The notes under the pieces were generated by a model. It saw only the letters and a list, made by a program, of their open reading frames with translations. It was not told the origin of the DNA and did not search any database. The translations under genes were made by a program, and so were the position numbers. 8,936 nucleotides of DNA from Victivallales bacterium (GTDB lineage: Bacteria; Verrucomicrobiota; Lentisphaeria; Oligosphaerales; Oligosphaeraceae), in contig CAAGMX010000538.1 in the NCBI GenBank assembly GCA_900771165.1, forward strand, positions 1-8,936. The letters are read 5' to 3'. This document shows, piece by piece, positions 5,736 through 8,936 of this stretch (the stretch's first letter is position 1; each line of letters opens with the position of its first letter).

Positions 5736-8572
5736 GGAGTTACATCACCAGCGGAAGGCCGCCGGCTGGTGGTCTTCCGCCGGCTTCTTCTTCTGGCCGG
5801 GGAGGAGGATTCCCCTTCGGGGTTCTCCGTTTCCTCCGGCGGCGCCGGGGTTTCCGTCAGGGAGGTTTCCTGGGCGGCATGGGAAGAGGCGCCGGCCTCC
5901 GCCTCCTCGGGGGAGAGGAAGCGGAAATCCAGGCGTCCGCCCTCGGGGGCGGCGGTGACTAGGATCCGCTGGGGATCGTCTCCCTCCTTCTGCTGGAGGA
6001 TCTGGTCGGCCAGAGGATTTTCCACCAGCTGTTCCATCACCCGCCGCACTTCCCGGGCGCCGAATTCCGTGCTGAAGGCGCGGTCCAGCAGGAGATCCTG
6101 GGCCTGGGGGGTGAAGGTCAATTCCCGGCCCCGGGCGGCCAGGCGGCGGGAGATCACCCCCACCTCCAGATCGATGACCCGGCGGATGTCCTCCCGCTGC
6201 AGGCTGCGGAAGACCACCAGTTCGTCCAGCCGGTTCAGGAATTCGGGGCGGAAGTTCTTCCGGGCGATTTCCAGGATCCGGTCCCGCATGCCGGCCTCCT
6301 CCTGGGCGGCGTCGTTTCCGCCGAAGCCCAGACTGGAGGGGCGGGAGAAGCGCTGGGCGCCCGCATTGGAGGTCATGACGATGATGGCGTTGCGGAAGGA
6401 GACAGTGCGTCCCAGTCCGTCGGTGAGCTGTCCCTCCTCGAAGATCTGCAGGAGGATGTTGCTCACATCCGGGTGGGCCTTTTCCAGTTCGTCCAGGAGC
6501 ACTACGCTGTAGGGGCGGCGGCGGATCTTCTCCGTCAGCTGGCCTCCTTCCTCGTAGCCCACATATCCCGGAGGGGCGCCCACCAGGCGGGAGACATTGA
6601 ACTTGTCCATGTATTCGGACATATCCACCCGGATGAGGGCCTCCGCATCCCCGAACATGGCCTCCGCCAGCTTTTTAGCCAGATAGGTCTTGCCCACGCC
6701 CGTGGGGCCCAGGAAGAGGAAGCTTCCGATGGGGCGGCGGGGATCCCGGAGATCCGCCCGGGAGCGTCGCAGGGCCCGGCAGACGGCGTGGATGGCCTCG
6801 TCCTGCCCGATGATGGCCTTCCGCAGATCGTCCTCCATCTTCAGGATGCGGCGGTTTTCCTTTTCCTCCACCCGGGTCAGGGGGATTCCGGTCATGGAGG
6901 AGACCACGGCCCGGACATCCTCGGGTTCCAGGATCCGGCGGTTCCTGGCATCGGCGTCCTTCCACTGCTGCAGGAGTTCCTCCTTCTGCTTCTGGAGGGC
7001 GATCTCCCGTCCGCGGCACTGGGCGGCCTTCTCGAAATCATTCTGGAGGGCGGCCTCCATCTTCTCCTTTTCGCTCTGCTGGATCTGCTTGTCCAGCTCG
7101 GAGAAATCCGGCATTTTCCGCTGGAAGCGGATGCGGTAGCGTGCCCCGGCCTCGTCCAGCACATCAATGGCCTTGTCGGGGAAGAAGCGGGCGGGGATGT
7201 AGCGGTCCGCCAGCTTCACGGCCAGCCGCACCGTCTCCTCGGGGTAGGAGACCCCGTGGTATTCCTCGTATTTGGCCTTCAGCCCCTCCAGGATCTGCAC
7301 CGTCTCCTCGGCGGAGGGGGGATTCACCAGCACCGACTGGAAGCGGCGTTCCAGAGCGGAGTCCTTCTCAATGCTCTTCCGGTATTCCCCCATGGTGGTG
7401 GCTCCGATGGCCTGGACCTCTCCCCGGGACAGGGCGGGCTTCATGATGTTGGCGGCATCCATGGTGCCCTCGCCGGCCCCCGCCCCCACCATGGTGTGGA
7501 TCTCGTCGATGAAGAGAATGACATTGCCGGCTTCCTGGGTCTCCTTCAGCACCGTCTTGAGGCGTTCCTCAAACTGTCCCCGGAACTTGGTGCCGGCCAC
7601 CAGCAGGGTCAGATCCAGGGCGATGACGGCGGAGTGGCTGAGGTTGTCAGGCACCTTGCCCTCCACGATGGCCTGTGCCAGTCCCTCCACAATGGCGGTC
7701 TTGCCCACGCCGGCCTCGCCGATGAGGACGGGATTGTTCTTGGTGCGGCGGCTGAGGATCTGGATGACCCGCTCGATTTCCGCCGAGCGCCCCACCACAG
7801 GATCCAGCTTGCCCTGCCGGGCCAGTTCGGTGAGGTCCCGCCCGTAGGTGCGCAGGGCATTCTGACGGTCCCGTCCGCCCCGTCCCCGGGACACGGATCC
7901 CTCGTCCTTCTCCTGGCCCAGGCCGTGGCGGCGCCGGGGATTTCCCTCCTCCATCCCCGGCTCCTCGTCCTCGTCATTGAGGTTCAGGGGGAAGGGTTCT
8001 CCGGGCTCGCCCTCCTCCTCCTGGGGTTTCTCCGGCTTCTCCACCTCGTCGGCGGTGTCCTCGGGAACAAAGCGGGGATCCAGGGTCTGGTAGATCCACT
8101 TCCGGAAATCCTCGTAGGTCACGCCCCGGCGGGCCAGGGCTTCGGCGGCGGGGCCGCCCCCCTCCTTGAGGATAGCCAGGAGGAGATGTTCGATGCCGAT
8201 ATAGAGGAAGCCCAGGCTGCCGGCCTGCTGCATGGCCAGGGCCAGCACCTTCTCCAGCCGGGCGGTGAAGACCAGGGGGCGAGGAGGCTCGGCGGCCTTT
8301 TCCCGGGAGCGCTCTTCCTCGGCGGGAGCGGCGGGGGCGCCTTTGGGCAGCATGCCCGCCAGCAGTTCGTTGGTAAGGGCTTCCCGGTCCACCTTGGCCC
8401 GGTCCAGGAAATGCCTGGTGATCCCCGAGGGGACAGTGAGGATGGCCATGAGCAGATGCTCCACGCCCACAAATCCCTGCTCGTAGATTCTGGCCATATT
8501 CTTCGCCCGGTCCAGAATCTGTTCTGCACGGGGCGTGAAATGCAGGGGCGTCTTGTTCTCTTCCGATGCCAT
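5732..8572 (-). CDS. clpC: ClpC-type AAA+ unfoldase, ATP-dependent Clp protease subunit
   Basis: ClpC unfolds substrates with ATP and feeds them to ClpP in the cytoplasm. From the ATG at 8572 it has 946 residues, against about 810-850 usually. Two Clp_N repeats (about 11-70 and 101-160) are split by an Ala/Pro/Glu linker. An acidic, then basic, linker (about 165-238) precedes the first AAA+ domain: Walker A GEAGVGKT (285-292), Walker B VILFIDE (351-357), pore loop GTKFRG (327-332). A UVR-like motif (about 499-525) marks ClpC rather than ClpB or ClpA. The second AAA+ domain has GPTGVGKT (622-629), VVLLDE (690-695), pore loop GYVG (669-672), the ClpP-docking tripeptide LGF (748-750), and sensor-2 GAR (838-840). 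Residues 888-946 form an extra tail with an Arg-rich end (926-938). TAAGG lies 6 nt before the ATG, and family homology begins at residue 11, so the longer open frame to 8920 is not used. No CIRCE operator is visible upstream. Confidence 0.95.
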   Translation of the reverse strand: MASEENKTPLHFTPRAEQILDRAKNMARIYEQGFVGVEHLLMAILTVPSGITRHFLDRAKVDREALTNELLAGMLPKGAPAAPAEEERSREKAAEPPRPLVFTARLEKVLALAMQQAGSLGFLYIGIEHLLLAILKEGGGPAAEALARRGVTYEDFRKWIYQTLDPRFVPEDTADEVEKPEKPQEEEGEPGEPFPLNLNDEDEEPGMEEGNPRRRHGLGQEKDEGSVSRGRGGRDRQNALRTYGRDLTELARQGKLDPVVGRSAEIERVIQILSRRTKNNPVLIGEAGVGKTAIVEGLAQAIVEGKVPDNLSHSAVIALDLTLLVAGTKFRGQFEERLKTVLKETQEAGNVILFIDEIHTMVGAGAGEGTMDAANIMKPALSRGEVQAIGATTMGEYRKSIEKDSALERRFQSVLVNPPSAEETVQILEGLKAKYEEYHGVSYPEETVRLAVKLADRYIPARFFPDKAIDVLDEAGARYRIRFQRKMPDFSELDKQIQQSEKEKMEAALQNDFEKAAQCRGREIALQKQKEELLQQWKDADARNRRILEPEDVRAVVSSMTGIPLTRVEEKENRRILKMEDDLRKAIIGQDEAIHAVCRALRRSRADLRDPRRPIGSFLFLGPTGVGKTYLAKKLAEAMFGDAEALIRVDMSEYMDKFNVSRLVGAPPGYVGYEEGGQLTEKIRRRPYSVVLLDELEKAHPDVSNILLQIFEEGQLTDGLGRTVSFRNAIIVMTSNAGAQRFSRPSSLGFGGNDAAQEEAGMRDRILEIARKNFRPEFLNRLDELVVFRSLQREDIRRVIDLEVGVISRRLAARGRELTFTPQAQDLLLDRAFSTEFGAREVRRVMEQLVENPLADQILQQKEGDDPQRILVTAAPEGGRLDFRFLSPEEAEAGASSHAAQETSLTETPAPPEETENPEGESSSPARRRSRRKTTSRRPSAGDVTP

Positions 8573-8578
8573 ATCTTG

Positions 8579-8583
8579 CCTTA
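8579..8583 (-). promoter_or_regulatory. Ribosome binding site of clpC
   Basis: TAAGG lies 6 nt before the ATG at 8572. It is a moderate Shine-Dalgarno and supports this start over upstream ones. It could pair with CCTTTA at 8595-8600 in the same leader. Confidence 0.55.
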
Positions 8584-8594
8584 GCTCTCGTTCG

Positions 8595-8608
8595 TAAAGG
8601 AGGTGATC
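8595..8608 (-). other. Leader segment resembling the 16S rRNA 3' end (anti-Shine-Dalgarno-like)
   Basis: The clpC-sense strand reads GATCACCTCCTTTA. Its first 13 bases match the nearly universal 3' end of bacterial 16S rRNA. The preceding bases do not match 16S rRNA, so it is not an rRNA gene remnant of any length. Its CCTT(T)A part can pair with the clpC ribosome binding site TAAGG across an 11-nt loop, which could mask that site. A role is inference. Confidence 0.5.
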
Positions 8609-8635
8609 GCGGCGGGGCCCCAGGGGAAAGACCGC

Positions 8636-8673
8636 CTCCCCCCGTCTTCGCCCTGGGCACCAGGACGGGGGAG
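8636..8673 (-). other. Long GC hairpin in the clpC leader
   Basis: The plus-strand arms CTCCCCCCGTC (8636-8646) and GACGGGGGAG (8664-8673) pair over ten bases with one bulged C. The loop can add a CTG/CAG stem. In clpC RNA this stable structure would sit about 65 nt before the start codon. No T-run follows, so it is not a standard terminator. Confidence 0.5.
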
Positions 8674-8752
8674 AAGGATATGCCCCGCCAAACCAGGGTG
8701 CCTCCCCCTCCCCGGGAAATGCCCCTTTCGGCGCTCCGGGAGTAATTGGGTT

Positions 8753-8776
8753 AATATAGCCCTCTCCCAAGGGGAG
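8753..8776 (-). promoter_or_regulatory. Possible clpC promoter -10 with adjacent inverted repeat
   Basis: TATATT (8753-8758) lies in the only AT-rich patch near clpC, and an inverted repeat TCTCCC/GGGAGA (8762-8776, 3-nt loop) is just upstream, where the spacer would be. No good -35 hexamer exists at 16-18 nt, so a regulated or alternative-sigma promoter is more likely than a strong housekeeping one. Evidence is weak. Confidence 0.3.
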
Positions 8777-8835
8777 AACCCTCGCCGGAGCCCTGCCCGC
8801 CCGCCTTTTTTCCCCCGGGAGAAAAGAAATTCTAG

Positions 8836-8920
8836 ATGCAACACCCAGGCCCCTTTTCGTCGCTTTTCGAAAGAGAAACGGGGTGTTGCGTTTTGAATGT
8901 CCGAATAGGGGGTGTTGCAT
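8836..8920. repeat. Three copies of a GGGTGTTGC motif, one inverted
   Basis: Copy A is ATGCAACACCC (8836-8846). Copy B is GGGTGTTGCG (8881-8890). Copy C is GGGTGTTGCAT (8910-8920). A and C are perfect 11-bp inverted repeats; B and C are direct repeats 29 bp apart with partly similar flanks. Between A and B lie a CTTTTCG pair (8853-8859 and 8863-8869) and the palindrome TTTCGAAA. The set may continue beyond the window. Regulator sites or an intergenic repeat element are both possible. Confidence 0.6.
8837..8852 (-). promoter_or_regulatory. Weak sigma-54-like -24/-12 match upstream of clpC
   Basis: GGGCCTGGGTGTTGCA matches the TGGCACGNNNNTTGCW consensus at 9 of 12 fixed positions, including GG-N10-GC and a perfect TTGCA. 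A TAGAAT (8829-8834), five of six to a sigma-70 -10, lies just downstream, but without a good -35. The TTGCA belongs to a repeat whose other copies lack the GG, so this may be coincidence. Confidence 0.25.
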
Positions 8921-8923
8921 TTA

Positions 8924-8936
8924 GGCGAGAAACGCC
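8924..8936. other. Small hairpin at the window edge
   Basis: GGCG-AGAAA-CGCC forms a 4-bp stem with a 5-nt loop at the last bases. Its GAGAAACG (8927-8934) repeats the GAGAAACG at 8873-8880, next to copy B of the GGGTGTTGC motif. It may be part of a larger repeat or of a terminator cut off by the edge. Confidence 0.3.

Larger units (their letters stand above)
8573..8936 (-). other. Gene-free clpC leader and upstream region
   Basis: I find no convincing gene in these 364 bases on either strand. The clpC frame stays open for 116 more codons, but the reading is Pro/Gly/Arg-rich without family homology. The stretch contains the separate elements listed below: an anti-Shine-Dalgarno-like segment, a long GC hairpin, a possible -10 box with an inverted repeat, and a family of GGGTGTTGC motifs. 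I see no CIRCE (TTAGCACTC-N9-GAGTGCTAA) and no CtsR-type repeat. Confidence 0.6.

Noticed and set aside
3740..5962. Plus-strand open frame of 740 codons opposite hldA and the 251-residue gene
   Set aside because: Same antisense artefact: no recognisable domain, and it crosses three gene ends and the promoter at 5708-5735.
6473..8584. Plus-strand open frame of 703 codons opposite clpC
   Set aside because: Fully antisense to conserved AAA+ coding sequence; its composition mirrors that gene's codon bias.
8595..8896. Small plus-strand gene (97 codons from GTG 8603) using the perfect Shine-Dalgarno at 8596-8603
   Set aside because: The GTG overlaps the Shine-Dalgarno itself, no start codon occurs at usable spacing, and the product is low-complexity and unrecognisable.
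8573..8920. 116-residue N-terminal extension of ClpC from the ATG at 8920
   Set aside because: ClpC homology begins right after the ATG at 8572, which has a ribosome binding site. The extension is Pro/Gly/Arg-rich, matches nothing, and its ATG falls inside a repeated motif.
8836..8920. CRISPR array or integron attachment site
   Set aside because: Repeats are only 9-11 bp, one is inverted, spacing is unequal, and no cas, integrase or attC core pattern is visible.

Overview
This is a GC-rich window in which all six genes I can support lie on the minus strand. They read from the right edge to the left edge: clpC, an unknown membrane protein gene, hldA, rlmI, rpoN, and a namZ gene (DUF1343) that runs off the left end. 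A heptose kinase of the ADP-heptose/LPS pathway points to an LPS-bearing, Gram-negative cell. ClpC of the UVR-motif, ClpP-loop type is not a proteobacterial hallmark, and sigma-54 with a long Gln-rich region I would suit the PVC group (Verrucomicrobiota/Lentisphaerota-like). That placement is inference and of low certainty.

Layout. Positions 8573-8936 are a gene-free leader in front of clpC. It holds three copies of a GGGTGTTGC motif, a weak -10-like TATATT next to an inverted repeat, a strong GC hairpin, and a 14-nt segment resembling the 3' end of 16S rRNA just upstream of the clpC ribosome binding site. clpC (5732-8572) encodes a 946-residue AAA+ unfoldase with an unusually long acidic linker and an Arg-rich tail. 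Across the clpC stop codon lies a good sigma-70-type promoter (TTGATA-N16-TATATT) with a perfect 13-bp palindrome in its spacer. It faces the next five genes.

Downstream genes. The 251-residue protein (4868-5623) has a small beta-rich, FHA-like N-terminus, one membrane segment and a coiled coil, and carries an 11-C tract near its end. hldA, rlmI, rpoN and namZ follow with gaps of 18, 10, 72 and 0 nt, so they look like one operon. It joins LPS heptose supply, 23S rRNA methylation, sigma-54 and a muropeptide-sugar hydrolase. rpoN and namZ lie in one reading frame separated only by a TGA.

I see no mobile element, tRNA, rRNA gene or CRISPR array. The very long plus-strand ORFs are antisense artefacts of GC-rich codon use. 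I find no convincing new multi-gene system. The points most worth follow-up are the promoter/operator at the clpC stop, the anti-Shine-Dalgarno-like leader element, the leader repeats, and the unknown membrane protein with its C11 tract.
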